Below are positions 34,728 through 43,734 of a DNA stretch of 64,000 nucleotides, piece by piece. The translations under genes and the position numbers were made by a program. Every line of letters starts with the position of its first letter. The first letter of the stretch is position 1. The notes under the pieces are model-generated. The model was given only the letters and a program-made list of their open reading frames with translations, had not been told where the DNA came from and did not search any database. This DNA is from CAVVNN01 sp963838035 (GTDB taxonomy: Bacteria > Actinomycetota > Thermoleophilia > Solirubrobacterales > 70-9): contig CAWIPM010000006.1 of assembly GCA_963838035.1 (NCBI GenBank), positions 62,001 through 126,000 on the forward strand. The letters run 5' to 3'.

Positions 34728-35672
34728 ATGCGGAGGCGATCTCGCCCATCCCCGACGCTTCGGGCGGCGGTGCGCGCCGGGGCAGCGGCGGCACTGGCCG
34801 CCGCGGTGGCGGTGCCGCTGCTACGCCGTCGCCTCCAGGTCCCCACTCCGGCGGCGATCGCCGCCTGCGCCGGGGGCCCCCTGGCACTCTCGGTGTTGAT
34901 GCCGCGCTCCAAGAAGCGGGACGTCGCCCTCTTCGCGCTGCAGATGTGGGCCTTCATAGTGGTCCACGAGATCCCCTACGACGACCCGGAGCGACTGCGC
35001 CACCGGCTGCGCAGCGGCTACCCGATCGCGGTCGACCGTGTCCTCGGCGGGGGCCGCCTCCCCAATGCGCGCCTTCAACGTGCCCTCTCGCGCTTTCGTG
35101 GCGTGAAGACGCTGGACCGCACGCTCACCTGGGTCCACTGGCTCTGGTTCCTTGAGCCCTACCTGGCCCTGGTCCTGATCCTGCTCCGCCACAACGAGCG
35201 CTTCCCGCGAGCGGGGCGCCAGATGGCCGCGGTCTTCGACCTGGGCTGCGCCGTCTACTTCGCCGCCCCCACGGCGCCTCCGTGGTGGTCCTCCGAGCAG
35301 GGGCTGACCGGCGAAGAGGTGCGGCGGATCATGGTCGAGGTGGGAGAGGAGACCTGGGGCTCGGTCTGGCCGGGGATGTACGGTGCGCTCGGCGGCAACC
35401 CCTGGGCGGCGATGCCCTCCCTTCACTTCGCCACGGCGCTGACGGCGGCGCTCTCCCTTTCGGAGGCCGGGCGTGTCGAGGGCGCCCTCGGCTGGGGCTA
35501 CGCGCTCAGCCTCGGCTTCGCCCTCGTCTACCTGGGAGAGCATTACGTCACCGACCTCGCCGCCGGAGCGCTTCTGGTCGGCGTCGTCAGGCGCGGGGAG
35601 CCGCTGGCCGAGCCGCTCGTCCGGCGGGTGAACGGGGCCCTGCAGCTCATGGAGCGCCTCGCGAGCGGGTAG
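34728..35672 (+). CDS. PAP2/AUR1-like membrane phosphatase or phosphotransferase
   Basis: 314 residues from ATG 34728, about six helices. The C-terminal half holds acid-phosphatase motifs: MPSLHFATALTAAL (motif 2, His) and GEHYVTDLAAGALL (motif 3, His and Asp). Motif 1 is not clear, a feature shared with the AUR1/inositol-phosphorylceramide-synthase branch. It probably acts on a lipid phosphate or transfers a phospho-head group. The next gene starts 10 bases after its stop. Confidence 0.78.
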   Translation: MRRRSRPSPTLRAAVRAGAAAALAAAVAVPLLRRRLQVPTPAAIAACAGGPLALSVLMPRSKKRDVALFALQMWAFIVVHEIPYDDPERLRHRLRSGYPIAVDRVLGGGRLPNARLQRALSRFRGVKTLDRTLTWVHWLWFLEPYLALVLILLRHNERFPRAGRQMAAVFDLGCAVYFAAPTAPPWWSSEQGLTGEEVRRIMVEVGEETWGSVWPGMYGALGGNPWAAMPSLHFATALTAALSLSEAGRVEGALGWGYALSLGFALVYLGEHYVTDLAAGALLVGVVRRGEPLAEPLVRRVNGALQLMERLASG

Positions 35673-35682
35673 CGTCCCAGGG

Positions 35683-36804
35683 GTGTCTCCGGAGGACTCG
35701 GCGAATGGCAACGAGACCGTCGAGCTGCCGATCTTCACCACGCGACGCCTGGCGCAGACGGTGGTGGTCGTCCTCGCGCTTCTGGTCGGGATCTACTTCC
35801 TCTTCCCCAAGTTGGTCGGGCTGGGCGACGCGCTCGGCAAGCTCGACGAAGCCGATCCGGTCTGGATCGTCGTCGCGATCGGCTTCAACGTCCTCGCCTT
35901 TGCGACCTACATCGCGCTCTTCAAGGCGGTCGTCGGCGGCAGGGCCCTGCCGCTCACCTGGGTCGAGACCTACGAGATCAACATGGCCGGCCTGGCGGCG
36001 ACCCTGCTCTTCTCCGCGGCCGGCGCCGGGGGGATCGCCCTCACCTTCTGGGCGCTGCGCAAGGCAGGAATGCGCCGTCGCGACGTGGCGCGGCGGATGG
36101 TCGCCTTCCTCACCCTGCACTACGCCTTCTACCCGATCGCGTTGATCGTCTTCGGCGTGCTGCTGCGCACCGGCGTCCTCCACGGCAACCACTCCGTCGA
36201 GCTGACGATCGTCCCGGCCGCGGTCGCCGGCCTGCTGCTCGTCGTCGGCGTGTTGATCGCCCTGATCCCGTCGGACCTGGAGCGGCGGGTCGCGCCGTTC
36301 CTGCGCGGGGAGCGCGGCCGCTCGATAGCCCATGCCGTCGCCAGGGTGCCGACGACGGTAGGGGAGGGTTTCAGGTTCGCGCTCGGCCTCTTCGCCCACC
36401 CTTCGCGCGGCGGGCTCGCCGTGATCGGCGCCGCTGGGTTCTGGGCCGCCAACATCGGCATCCTCTGGGCCTCCTTCCATGCTTTCGGCGTCCACGTCCC
36501 TCTCGCCGTCGTCGTCCAGGGCTTCTTCCTCGGCATGGTCGCCAACCTCTTCCCGCTCGCCCCGGCCGGAGTGGGGGCGGTCGACGCGGGGATGATCGGC
36601 GCCTTCGTCCTCTTCGGCCTGCCCGAGGACACGATCTTCCCGGCGGTCCTGATCTACCGGCTGGTCGCCTTCTGGATGCCGATCCCGTTCGGCGTCGCCG
36701 CCTTCTTCCAGCTCCGCAAAAAGGTCGCCGAGTGGGAGGAGAATGGACTGCCGATCGACCGGGCCCCAGCCGCGGAGTCGGAGCTTGAGCCGGCCGCCGG
36801 GTGA
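35683..36804 (+). CDS. UPF0104 / lysylphosphatidylglycerol-synthase-type flippase-domain protein
   Basis: 373 residues, GTG start, about eight helices. It resembles the membrane half of MprF: a repeated hydrophobic core with LLFSAAGAGGIALTFWAL, GMVANLFPLAPAGVGAVDAGM and LIYRLVAFWMPIPFG. There is no aminoacyl-transferase domain. Proteins of this type are suspected lipid flippases. It probably forms an operon with the PAP2-type gene 10 bases upstream, so a shared lipid role is likely. Confidence 0.82.
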   Translation: MSPEDSANGNETVELPIFTTRRLAQTVVVVLALLVGIYFLFPKLVGLGDALGKLDEADPVWIVVAIGFNVLAFATYIALFKAVVGGRALPLTWVETYEINMAGLAATLLFSAAGAGGIALTFWALRKAGMRRRDVARRMVAFLTLHYAFYPIALIVFGVLLRTGVLHGNHSVELTIVPAAVAGLLLVVGVLIALIPSDLERRVAPFLRGERGRSIAHAVARVPTTVGEGFRFALGLFAHPSRGGLAVIGAAGFWAANIGILWASFHAFGVHVPLAVVVQGFFLGMVANLFPLAPAGVGAVDAGMIGAFVLFGLPEDTIFPAVLIYRLVAFWMPIPFGVAAFFQLRKKVAEWEENGLPIDRAPAAESELEPAAG

Positions 36805-36827
36805 GTTGCGGCGGTTGACCCGGTAGG

Positions 36828-36851
36828 TACTATAAAAAGTAAAGTAATACT
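36828..36851 (+). promoter_or_regulatory. AT-rich tandem dyads upstream of thioredoxin reductase
   Basis: Within this very GC-rich sequence, 36828-36851 is AT-rich and contains TACT-N6-AGTA (36828-36841) followed by AGTAATACT (36843-36851). The repeated TACT/AGTA half-sites lie 16-39 bases before the trxB ATG at 36867, a position suited to an operator. TTGACC at 36815 could be a -35. The regulator is unknown. Confidence 0.38.
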
Positions 36852-36866
36852 CTTAGGCGGCGAAAG

Positions 36867-37874
36867 ATGGCTGAGAAGAAAGTCGAGAACGTGATCGTCG
36901 TCGGCGGTGGGCCCGCCGGCTATACGGCGGCGCTATATACCGCGCGCGCCAACCTCGAGCCACTTGTCTTCGAGGGATTCCAGTGGGGAGGTCAGCTGCA
37001 GAACACGACCGACGTCGAGAACTACCCGGGCTATCCAGAGGGGATCATGGGCCCGAAGATGATGGGCCAGTTCAGGGCCCAGGCCGAGCGCTTCGGGACC
37101 CGTTTCGTCACCGACGACGTCGACCGGGTCGAGCTATCCGACGGGGGCGTGCAGAGGGTCTTCCTCGGCGACGAGGAGCACAGGGCGAAGACCGTGATCC
37201 TGGCGATGGGGGCGGAGCCGCGCCGGCTCGGCGTCCCCGGGGAGATGGAGCTCGGGGGCCGCGGCGTCTCCACCTGCGGCGTCTGCGACGGGGCCTTCTT
37301 CAAAGGCCAGCGGGTGCTCGTGATCGGCGGCGGGGACTCGGCGATGGAGGACTCGATCTTCATCTCCAAGTACGCCGGCGAGCTGACGGTGGTCAACCGC
37401 CGCGACGAGTTCCGCGCCTCGAAGATCATGCAGGACCGCGCCAGGGAGCGGCCCAACATCGACTTCAAGGCTCCCTTCGTTGTCGAGGAGTTCGTCGCCG
37501 GTGACGACGGCAAGCTGGGCCATGTCCGCCTGCGCAACGCCGAGACCGGCGCGCAGGAGGACGTCGAGGCCGACGGCGCCTTCGTCGCGATCGGCCACAT
37601 CCCCAAATCGGAGATCGTCAGCGGCCTGCTCGCCACCGACGAGGACGGTTACATCGTCACCGAGCCGGGCTCGACCAAGACCAACCTCGGCGGGGTCTTC
37701 GCCGTCGGCGACGTCGTCGACCGTACCTACCGACAGGCGGTCACAGCCGCCGGCACCGGCTGCATGGGCGCCCTCGACGCCGAGTGGTACCTCCGCGACA
37801 CCCCGCCGATGGCGGAGGCCCACTGGATGCCCGGCGGCGAGCCCGTCGAGATCGCCCCGACTCCCGGCGCTTAG
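36867..37874 (+). CDS. trxB: Thioredoxin-disulfide reductase
   Basis: NADPH-dependent flavoenzyme that reduces thioredoxin. 335 residues. FAD-binding VVGGGPAGYTAALYTARA, redox cysteines in VSTCGVCDGAFF, NADPH-binding VLVIGGGDSAMED and FAVGDVVDRTYRQAVTAAGTGC near the C terminus. GCGGCGAAAG precedes ATG 36867. No thioredoxin gene follows; the convergent DUF1059 gene overlaps its stop. Confidence 0.94.
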   Translation: MAEKKVENVIVVGGGPAGYTAALYTARANLEPLVFEGFQWGGQLQNTTDVENYPGYPEGIMGPKMMGQFRAQAERFGTRFVTDDVDRVELSDGGVQRVFLGDEEHRAKTVILAMGAEPRRLGVPGEMELGGRGVSTCGVCDGAFFKGQRVLVIGGGDSAMEDSIFISKYAGELTVVNRRDEFRASKIMQDRARERPNIDFKAPFVVEEFVAGDDGKLGHVRLRNAETGAQEDVEADGAFVAIGHIPKSEIVSGLLATDEDGYIVTEPGSTKTNLGGVFAVGDVVDRTYRQAVTAAGTGCMGALDAEWYLRDTPPMAEAHWMPGGEPVEIAPTPGA

Positions 37875-38095
37875 CCGGGGAACGCTTCAGGCTGGCGCTC
37901 GCCTGGTGTGTAGGCGGCCTCGGGCTCGAGCATGCCGCGAAGCTGCTCGCGCAGCTCCGGGGTGTCCTCGTGCCCATGGACGGCTGCGGCGTGAAGAGCG
38001 GCGGTGGCCACCACCTCGTCCTCCTCGCCGACGATAGTCAGCGTGCAGTTGCTTTCGCTCTCAAAGCGGCGGCAGTCCGCCATCACTCTGCTCAT
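37871..38095 (-). CDS. DUF1059-like small protein
   Basis: 74 residues from ATG 38095, which is set 6 bases after a GGAGGT site. The sequence ADCRRFESESNCTLTIVG then EVVATAALHAAAVHG fits DUF1059, a small family with conserved cysteines and an HA..VHG-type helix. The function is unknown. Its stop overlaps the trxB stop in convergent orientation. Confidence 0.65.
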   Translation of the reverse strand: MSRVMADCRRFESESNCTLTIVGEEDEVVATAALHAAAVHGHEDTPELREQLRGMLEPEAAYTPGERQPEAFPG

Positions 38096-38210
38096 CATGG
38101 ACCTCCGGTCTCTGTAGGTGGGACGGCCCTCCCGCAGTCGTGGTCTACACCCGTCCGCTGTCTCCGTCAAGCGATCTCGATCGGCAGGGGCCATCGGCTA
38201 AGGTCGCCTC

Positions 38211-38486
38211 ACGGCCTCCACCTGCACCCACCTCGACTCCGTTCAGGTCCTCGACCTGCCCGCCGGCGATCTCGGCTGCGAGGAGTGCCTGGCGCTCGGG
38301 ATGCGGTGGGTGCACCTGCGGATGTGCCAGGGCTGCGGGCACATCGGGTGCTGCGACAACTCAGAGGGAAAACACGCCACGGCCCATCACCGGGAGACGG
38401 GGCATCCGATTGTCCGCTCCGCGGAGCCCGGGGAGGATTGGAGCTGGTGCTACGTCGATGAGCTGATGTTTCGGCTGCGGCGCTGA
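38211..38486 (+). CDS. UBP-type zinc-finger protein, apparent ACG start
   Basis: About 91 residues. The ligand pattern of the ubiquitin-hydrolase zinc finger is complete: CTHLD, CEEC, CQGCGHIGCCD, then HATAHHRETGHP and WCYVDELMF. No ATG, GTG or TTG is in frame before this region: a stop at 38199-38201 is followed by GGT CGC CTC ACG. ACG 38211 has AAGG 7 bases upstream and gives the expected start; ATG 38301 would cut off the first two ligand pairs. It is coupled to the next gene (TGATG). Confidence 0.72.
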   Translation, partial: TASTCTHLDSVQVLDLPAGDLGCEECLALGMRWVHLRMCQGCGHIGCCDNSEGKHATAHHRETGHPIVRSAEPGEDWSWCYVDELMFRLRR

Positions 38487-39745
38487 TGAGCCCGATCCGT
38501 CCGTCCGTCCGCGTCGTCGGCCATCGACTGGGCGTCGAGGATCACCGGCTGCGCGATTTCCTCACCCGGATCGCCCAACCGTTCGAGTGGCTGGAGGCAG
38601 GGTCGCCGGCCGCCGAGCAGGCGCTTGCCGCGCACGGGATGGCGGGCGCAGAGCTGCCCGTCCTGATCGATGACGAGACGGCGATCTCCCCGGCCTCTGT
38701 CGAGCGCGTCGCACAGGCATGGGGCCAGCACAGGCCTCCGTCGCGGTCCTCCTATGACATCGCGATCGTCGGCGCCGGGCCCGCGGGCCTTGCCGCGGCC
38801 GTCTACGCGGCTTCGGACGGGCTCTCCACCGTCGTGCTGGAGCGCGACGTGCCGGGTGGCCAGGCGTCGCACACTTCTCTGATCGAGAATTTCTTCGGCT
38901 TCCCGGAGGGGATCGGAGGCGCCGAGCTGGCGCGGCGCGCGGGCCGGCAGGCGGAGCGCTTCGGCGCGGAGCTGATCCTCCTGCGCGGCATCGCGGGCAG
39001 CCGTCGCAACGGCAGCGGGGCCTTCGAGCTTGACCTGGACGGCGGCTACCGGGTCGAGGCGGAGATGATGATCGTCGCGCCGGGGATGGAGTGGCGGCGG
39101 CTCGAGGTGGACGGGGTGAAGGACCTGCTCGGCTGCGGCATCTACTACGGGGCCGGCCGCAGCGAGGCTGCTCAGTGTGGGGACGAGGACGTGATCGTCG
39201 TCGGGGCGGGCAACTCGGCCGGCCAGGCCGCGATGAACCTTGCAAATGCGGGGGCGCGCGTGACGATGCTGGTCCGCGGCGACGCCCTCGGCAAGTCGAT
39301 GTCGGCGTATCTGGTGGAGCGCATCGAGGTCCATCCCGGCATCGTCGTGCGCCTGCGCAGCGAGGTAGTCGGGGTCGAGGCCGAGGAGGGGCTGCTGGCC
39401 GTCGTCGAGGTGCGGGATGAGGATGGCGAGGTCGGGCGCCTCGAGGCCACGGCCATGTTCCTCTGTATCGGGGGCAAGCCCTGCACCGGCTGGGCCGACG
39501 AGACCGGAGTTCGAGTTGGGCCGAAGGGCTTCATCCTCACCGGCCCCGACCTGATCCGAGACGGAAAGCGCCCCGCAGAGTGGCCGCTGGACCGCGATCC
39601 GCTCGCTTTGGAGTCCAGCGTCCCCGGCCTTTTCGCCGCGGGCGACGTGCGCCACGGTTCGCCCCGCCGAGTTGGGGGAGCGGTTGGCGATGGCGCGATG
39701 GCCGTGGCGCTTGCGCATCGCAGCCAGGCGCAGCTGCCCGGGTAG
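38486..39745 (+). CDS. FAD-dependent thioredoxin-reductase-like oxidoreductase without CxxC
   Basis: 419 residues. An N-terminal extension of about 90 residues precedes a TrxR-like core: IAIVGAGPAGLAAAVYAAS (FAD), VIVVGAGNSAGQAAMNLA (NADPH), LFAAGDVRHGSPRRVGGAVGDG. At the redox centre the sequence is LLGCGIYYGAGRSEA: one cysteine is kept and the CxxC pair is absent, so it cannot act as a standard thioredoxin reductase. The N-terminal part (ELPVLIDDETAISPAS) looks thioredoxin-fold-like. It overlaps the UBP zinc-finger gene by one base, a pairing I believe recurs in actinobacteria. Confidence 0.8.
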   Translation: MSPIRPSVRVVGHRLGVEDHRLRDFLTRIAQPFEWLEAGSPAAEQALAAHGMAGAELPVLIDDETAISPASVERVAQAWGQHRPPSRSSYDIAIVGAGPAGLAAAVYAASDGLSTVVLERDVPGGQASHTSLIENFFGFPEGIGGAELARRAGRQAERFGAELILLRGIAGSRRNGSGAFELDLDGGYRVEAEMMIVAPGMEWRRLEVDGVKDLLGCGIYYGAGRSEAAQCGDEDVIVVGAGNSAGQAAMNLANAGARVTMLVRGDALGKSMSAYLVERIEVHPGIVVRLRSEVVGVEAEEGLLAVVEVRDEDGEVGRLEATAMFLCIGGKPCTGWADETGVRVGPKGFILTGPDLIRDGKRPAEWPLDRDPLALESSVPGLFAAGDVRHGSPRRVGGAVGDGAMAVALAHRSQAQLPG

Positions 39746-39776
39746 GGACCCCAGGCGCCTCTGAGCCCGCGGAATG

Positions 39777-41675
39777 TCAGTCCGGCGTGACGATCGCGAA
39801 GCCCGGATCTGGCTCATCCAGCAGGTCGAGCAGCTCGCCGAGCTTGGAGCCGTCACCCTCCACGCGAAGGCGCCCGCTCTCGGCCAGCTCGCCGATGTCT
39901 GCGGTTTTGAGCAGCAGCTGGTCGAGCCCCTCACGCTCGATGACAAGCCCCGCGTCGGCCTTCGGCTCATGCCTGCCACTGCGGTGGCTGAGAACTCCGT
40001 TTCGCACCGTGATCGCGTGCTCCTCGTCGGGTTCGGTGACGACCCAGTCGATCCTCAGTCCGTGGCCCCAGGCCCGGGGGCCATCGAGGCGGATCGCCAT
40101 CGCGTCGAGCAGCTGGCTGACACTGAGGTGGGCGAGCACGTCGGCAGGCGCGGTCGCTGTCGGCATCACGGAGATCCCCTCGCGCAACTCCCTGGCTCCC
40201 ATCAGGAAGAAGTTTCGCCAGCTCGCGTTTTCCGCTCCGTAGCCGAGCTGCTCGAGAGCATCGGCCTGCAGGTTCCGCGCTGCCCCGTTCTCCGGCTCGG
40301 CGAAGACGACCCGGTTGACCACCTCGGCGACCCAGCGGTAGTCGCCCGCCTCGAAGGACTCGCGTGCCTTCTCAAGCACGGCCTCGGCGCCGCCCATGAA
40401 CTCGAGGTAGCGCTGCGCCTGCTCGACCGGCGGGTGCTCCCAGAGGTGAGCGGGGTTGCCGTCGAACCAGCCCATGTAGCGCTGGTAGATCGCCTTCACG
40501 TTGTGGCTGATGGAGCCGTAGTACTCGCGGCAGTGCCACTCCTGGGCCAGACTCGGCGGCAGCTCGATCAGCTCGGCTATCTCGGGTCCGGTGTGGCCCT
40601 TGTTGAGCAGGCGCAGGGTCTGATCGTGAAGGTAGCGATAGAGATCACACTGCTTCTCGAGGTAGTCGACGATCCGGTCCCGGCCCCAATACGGCCAATG
40701 ATGGCCGGAGAAGAGCACCTCCGAGTCGGCCCCGAACAACTCGACCGCCTCCTCCAGGTAGTGGGCCCAGATGCGCGGGTCGCGCACAAGGGCGCCGCGC
40801 GGAGTGAGGATGTTGTGCATCGAGTGGACGGCGTTGTCGGCAATGCAGAGGGCCCGACTCGCAGGGAAGTGGATGTTCATCTCCGCCGGCGCCTCGGTCC
40901 CAGGCGTCAACTGGAAGACCATCCGAACCCCGTCGACCACCTCCTCCTGGCCGGTCTCGGTGACGTCGAGTGTCGGTGGGATCAAGGTGATCGTGCCCAG
41001 CGAGGTTGTCTGCCCGAGGCCGGAGCCGACCTGTCCGTCCGCGCCGCGGGCGAGCAGCGCGCCGTACATGTAGCCGGCGCGCCGGCCCATCGCCGGGCCG
41101 GCGAATACGTTCTCGCTGACCGCGTGATGGAGGAACCCCGCAGGGGCGAGGATCGGAATGTCGCGCTCGCCGATCTCCTCCTCGGAGACGATGCCCCTGG
41201 CGCCGCCGAAATGATCGACGTGGCTGTGGGTGTAGAGAAGGCCGGTGACGGGCCGCTCGCCACGGTGCTCGCGGTAGAGGGCCAGCGCCGCCGAGGCGGT
41301 CTCGGCGGAGACCAGCGGGTCGATCACGACTATCCCCTCGTCACCCTCGACCACGTGCATGTTGGAGAGGTCGAAGCCGCGCAGCTGGTAGAGGCCCGGC
41401 GCCAGCTCAAACAGGCCCGCGATGCGACTCAGCCGCCCCTGTCGCCAGAGGCTCGGATGAGCCGTGGCGGGCGGGTCGTCATCGAGGAAGCCGTAGGACT
41501 CCAGCTCCCAAACCGTCCTGCCCCGATCGTTCTCGACCAGGGCCGGCTCGAAGGGCGCGACCAGGCCGCGTCGCGCGTCGGTGAAGTCGGCCTCGTCCGC
41601 GAACGGCAGCGTCTCCCGCGCGGCTCTGTTCTGCGCGGCGATGTGGTCGCTTGCCGGACTGCGGAGGCCGCTCAT
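39777..41675 (-). CDS. Alkyl sulfatase, metallo-beta-lactamase family (SdsA1/BDS1-like)
   Basis: 632 residues, no signal peptide. Hydrolyses primary alkyl sulfates to alcohol and sulfate using two zinc ions. Zinc motif THSHVDHFGG near residue 160, further ligands in PAEMNIHFP and FSGHHWPYWG, a dimerisation segment (QEWHCREYYGSISHNVKAIY), and a C-terminal SCP2-like domain. The stop is followed by no same-strand gene. Its start overlaps the 3-hydroxyacyl-CoA dehydrogenase gene by 4 bases, so sulfatase and beta-oxidation are translationally coupled. Confidence 0.9.
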   Translation of the reverse strand: MSGLRSPASDHIAAQNRAARETLPFADEADFTDARRGLVAPFEPALVENDRGRTVWELESYGFLDDDPPATAHPSLWRQGRLSRIAGLFELAPGLYQLRGFDLSNMHVVEGDEGIVVIDPLVSAETASAALALYREHRGERPVTGLLYTHSHVDHFGGARGIVSEEEIGERDIPILAPAGFLHHAVSENVFAGPAMGRRAGYMYGALLARGADGQVGSGLGQTTSLGTITLIPPTLDVTETGQEEVVDGVRMVFQLTPGTEAPAEMNIHFPASRALCIADNAVHSMHNILTPRGALVRDPRIWAHYLEEAVELFGADSEVLFSGHHWPYWGRDRIVDYLEKQCDLYRYLHDQTLRLLNKGHTGPEIAELIELPPSLAQEWHCREYYGSISHNVKAIYQRYMGWFDGNPAHLWEHPPVEQAQRYLEFMGGAEAVLEKARESFEAGDYRWVAEVVNRVVFAEPENGAARNLQADALEQLGYGAENASWRNFFLMGARELREGISVMPTATAPADVLAHLSVSQLLDAMAIRLDGPRAWGHGLRIDWVVTEPDEEHAITVRNGVLSHRSGRHEPKADAGLVIEREGLDQLLLKTADIGELAESGRLRVEGDGSKLGELLDLLDEPDPGFAIVTPD

Positions 41676-42895
41676 CGGGCTCGCTCCGCTCCGGCGAGAA
41701 GCAGCGGCGCCGGGCGGTAGGCCTCGCCCTGCTCCTCTCGCAACCCCTCGAGCAACGCCACCGCACGCCCGGCGCCGATCAGGCTCGTGAGCTCCAACGG
41801 GCCGAGCGGCCAGTTGAAGCCGAGCCGCATCGCCGTATCCATATCGGCCGGGGAGCCGACCTCCTCTGCGAGCGCGAAGGCGGCCTCGTTGGCGATCTGG
41901 GCGACCAGGCGGGGAAGGATGTGAGGCGCGGCGGGGTCGATCTTCGCCAGCTCCTCGGGATCCAGCGTGATCCCGGTCGCTTCGCCGTTCCTTTGCCGCA
42001 CGGATTGCTGGGAGGGCACAGCGGAGTTGGCGTTGGGAGCGTCGTCGTAGTCGTAGAAGCCATGGCCGCTCTTGCGCCCCAGGCGGCCTTCCTCGACCAG
42101 CTCTTCCTGGATCGGGCTGGGGCGCCAGCGCTCGGGCGCGCCTCCCTGGGCGTAGAACGAGCGGGCGACGCTGAGGTTGACGTCGAGCCCGATCAGGTCG
42201 ATCAGCTCGAACGGGCCCATCCGGAAGCCGCCGCCGAGGCGGCAGACGCGGTCGATCGTGGCGACGTCGGCGACTCCCTCGGCGAGCATCCGCAGCGACT
42301 CCAGAGAGAAGGGGCGGGCCAGGCGGTTGGCGATGAAGCCGGGGCTGTCCTTGGCGCGGATCGGCGTGCGGCCCATCCGCTCGCCGGCCTCCGCCGTGGC
42401 GTCGAGCGCGTCGGAGGCAGAGTCGGCTGTCGCCACAACCTCGACAAGCTTCATCAGCGCCGGCGGGTTGAAGAAGTGCATTCCGACGATCCGCTCCGGA
42501 TTCGGCACCCCTTCGGCGATCGCCGTCACCGGCAGGGACGACGTGTTGGACGCGAGGATCGCCCTCGGCCCGCAGGCATCTGCCAGGGCCGCATACAGCT
42601 CCCGCTTCAGCGCCAGGTCCTCGGGTGCGGCCTCGATCACCAGCTCACAGCCGGCGAGGTCGCCGATGCTCGGGGCCGCTCCCACGCGGGCGCTCGCCGC
42701 GTCGGCTTCCTCCTCGCTCCACCGCCCCCTCGCGACTCCCTTCGCCAGCGCGTCCCGCAGTCGCTCCACCCCCGCCTCGAGCGCCGCCGAGATCGGGTCG
42801 TGCAGCCTCGTCTCGTAGCCCCCGAGCGCAGCGATCTGCGCGATCCCGGCGCCCATCGTGCCGGCGCCGACGACGCCGATGCGCTCGATCGTCAC
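41672..42895 (-). CDS. 3-hydroxyacyl-CoA dehydrogenase
   Basis: 407 residues. NAD-dependent oxidation of 3-hydroxyacyl-CoA. The Rossmann start IGVVGAGTMGAGIAQIAALGG, the catalytic-His region VGMHFFNPPALMKLVE and the C-terminal domain FIANRLARPFSLESLRML are present, with a second partial C-terminal repeat. It overlaps the enoyl-CoA hydratase gene by 4 bases and the sulfatase by 4. A paaH/hbd-type single-function enzyme, not fused to a hydratase. Confidence 0.93.
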   Translation of the reverse strand: MTIERIGVVGAGTMGAGIAQIAALGGYETRLHDPISAALEAGVERLRDALAKGVARGRWSEEEADAASARVGAAPSIGDLAGCELVIEAAPEDLALKRELYAALADACGPRAILASNTSSLPVTAIAEGVPNPERIVGMHFFNPPALMKLVEVVATADSASDALDATAEAGERMGRTPIRAKDSPGFIANRLARPFSLESLRMLAEGVADVATIDRVCRLGGGFRMGPFELIDLIGLDVNLSVARSFYAQGGAPERWRPSPIQEELVEEGRLGRKSGHGFYDYDDAPNANSAVPSQQSVRQRNGEATGITLDPEELAKIDPAAPHILPRLVAQIANEAAFALAEEVGSPADMDTAMRLGFNWPLGPLELTSLIGAGRAVALLEGLREEQGEAYRPAPLLLAGAERAR

Positions 42896-43662
42896 CGTCC
42901 TCTGAACTCCGGATCGCGCTTCTCGAGGAAGGCCCGCATGCCCTCGACCCGGTCCTCGGTCGCCATCGCCAGCTCGTAAAGACGCCGCTCGCTCTCCAGT
43001 CCGACCGAGAGCGCCGTCTCCTCGGCGGCGATCACCGCCTGCTTGGCGAGCCTGGTCGCGATCGGTGGTCGATTCGCGACCGTCCGTGCCAGCTCCAGCG
43101 CGGCCTCGAGCCAGCCACCCCCCTCCACGACCCGGTTGACGAGCCCGAGCTCTCGCGCCGTCTCCGCATCGAAGCGGCGGCCGGTCAGCACGAACTCCAT
43201 CGCGCGCTGCTTGCCTACCACCCTTGCGATGCGCTGGGTGCCGCCGCCGCCCGGGATGATCCCCAGGGTGATCTCCGGCTGGCCGAAGCTGGCCGTATCG
43301 GAGGCGACGATCATGTCGCAGGCGAGCGCCAGCTCGCAGCCTCCGCCCAGCGCCCAGCCGGAGACGGCGGCGATCAGCGGTGTCTTGATCGCCGCGACCC
43401 GTTTCCAGAACCCCGCCGCCGGGTGGTAGAGGGCCTCGGCGAAGCTGCGCTCGCTCATCGCCTTGATGTCGGCACCGGCGGCGAAGACCTCGTCGGAGCC
43501 GGCGATCACGATGCAGCGCACCTCGGGGTTGGGATCGAGCCGCTCCAGCTCGGAGACGAGTCGCTCCATCACCTCCGGCGAGAGGGCATTGCGGGCCTCG
43601 GGCCGGTTGAGGCGTAGCAGCGCGACGTTGCCGTCGAGGGTTGACTGAACCAGATCACTCAT
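42892..43662 (-). CDS. Enoyl-CoA hydratase/isomerase family protein
   Basis: 256 residues from ATG 43662, preceded by a GGGGG site (ATG 43683 also in frame). Crotonase fold: oxyanion-hole AAGADIKAM and ALGGGCELALACDM, catalytic Glu pair region FGQPEITLGIIPGGGGTQRIARVVG. It hydrates trans-2-enoyl-CoA in beta-oxidation and is coupled to the dehydrogenase gene. Confidence 0.93.
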   Translation of the reverse strand: MSDLVQSTLDGNVALLRLNRPEARNALSPEVMERLVSELERLDPNPEVRCIVIAGSDEVFAAGADIKAMSERSFAEALYHPAAGFWKRVAAIKTPLIAAVSGWALGGGCELALACDMIVASDTASFGQPEITLGIIPGGGGTQRIARVVGKQRAMEFVLTGRRFDAETARELGLVNRVVEGGGWLEAALELARTVANRPPIATRLAKQAVIAAEETALSVGLESERRLYELAMATEDRVEGMRAFLEKRDPEFRGR

Positions 43663-43734
43663 TCGGCCCCCAATATCGAGCATTCGCCTCGCTCATTTCA
43701 CGAAGAATCAGACTGTGACGTTCATTCGCTCGGC

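Noticed and set aside
39774..41720. 648-codon plus-strand frame antisense to the alkyl sulfatase
   Set aside because: The minus-strand sulfatase has clear catalytic motifs; the plus reading is low-complexity and has no recognisable domain.
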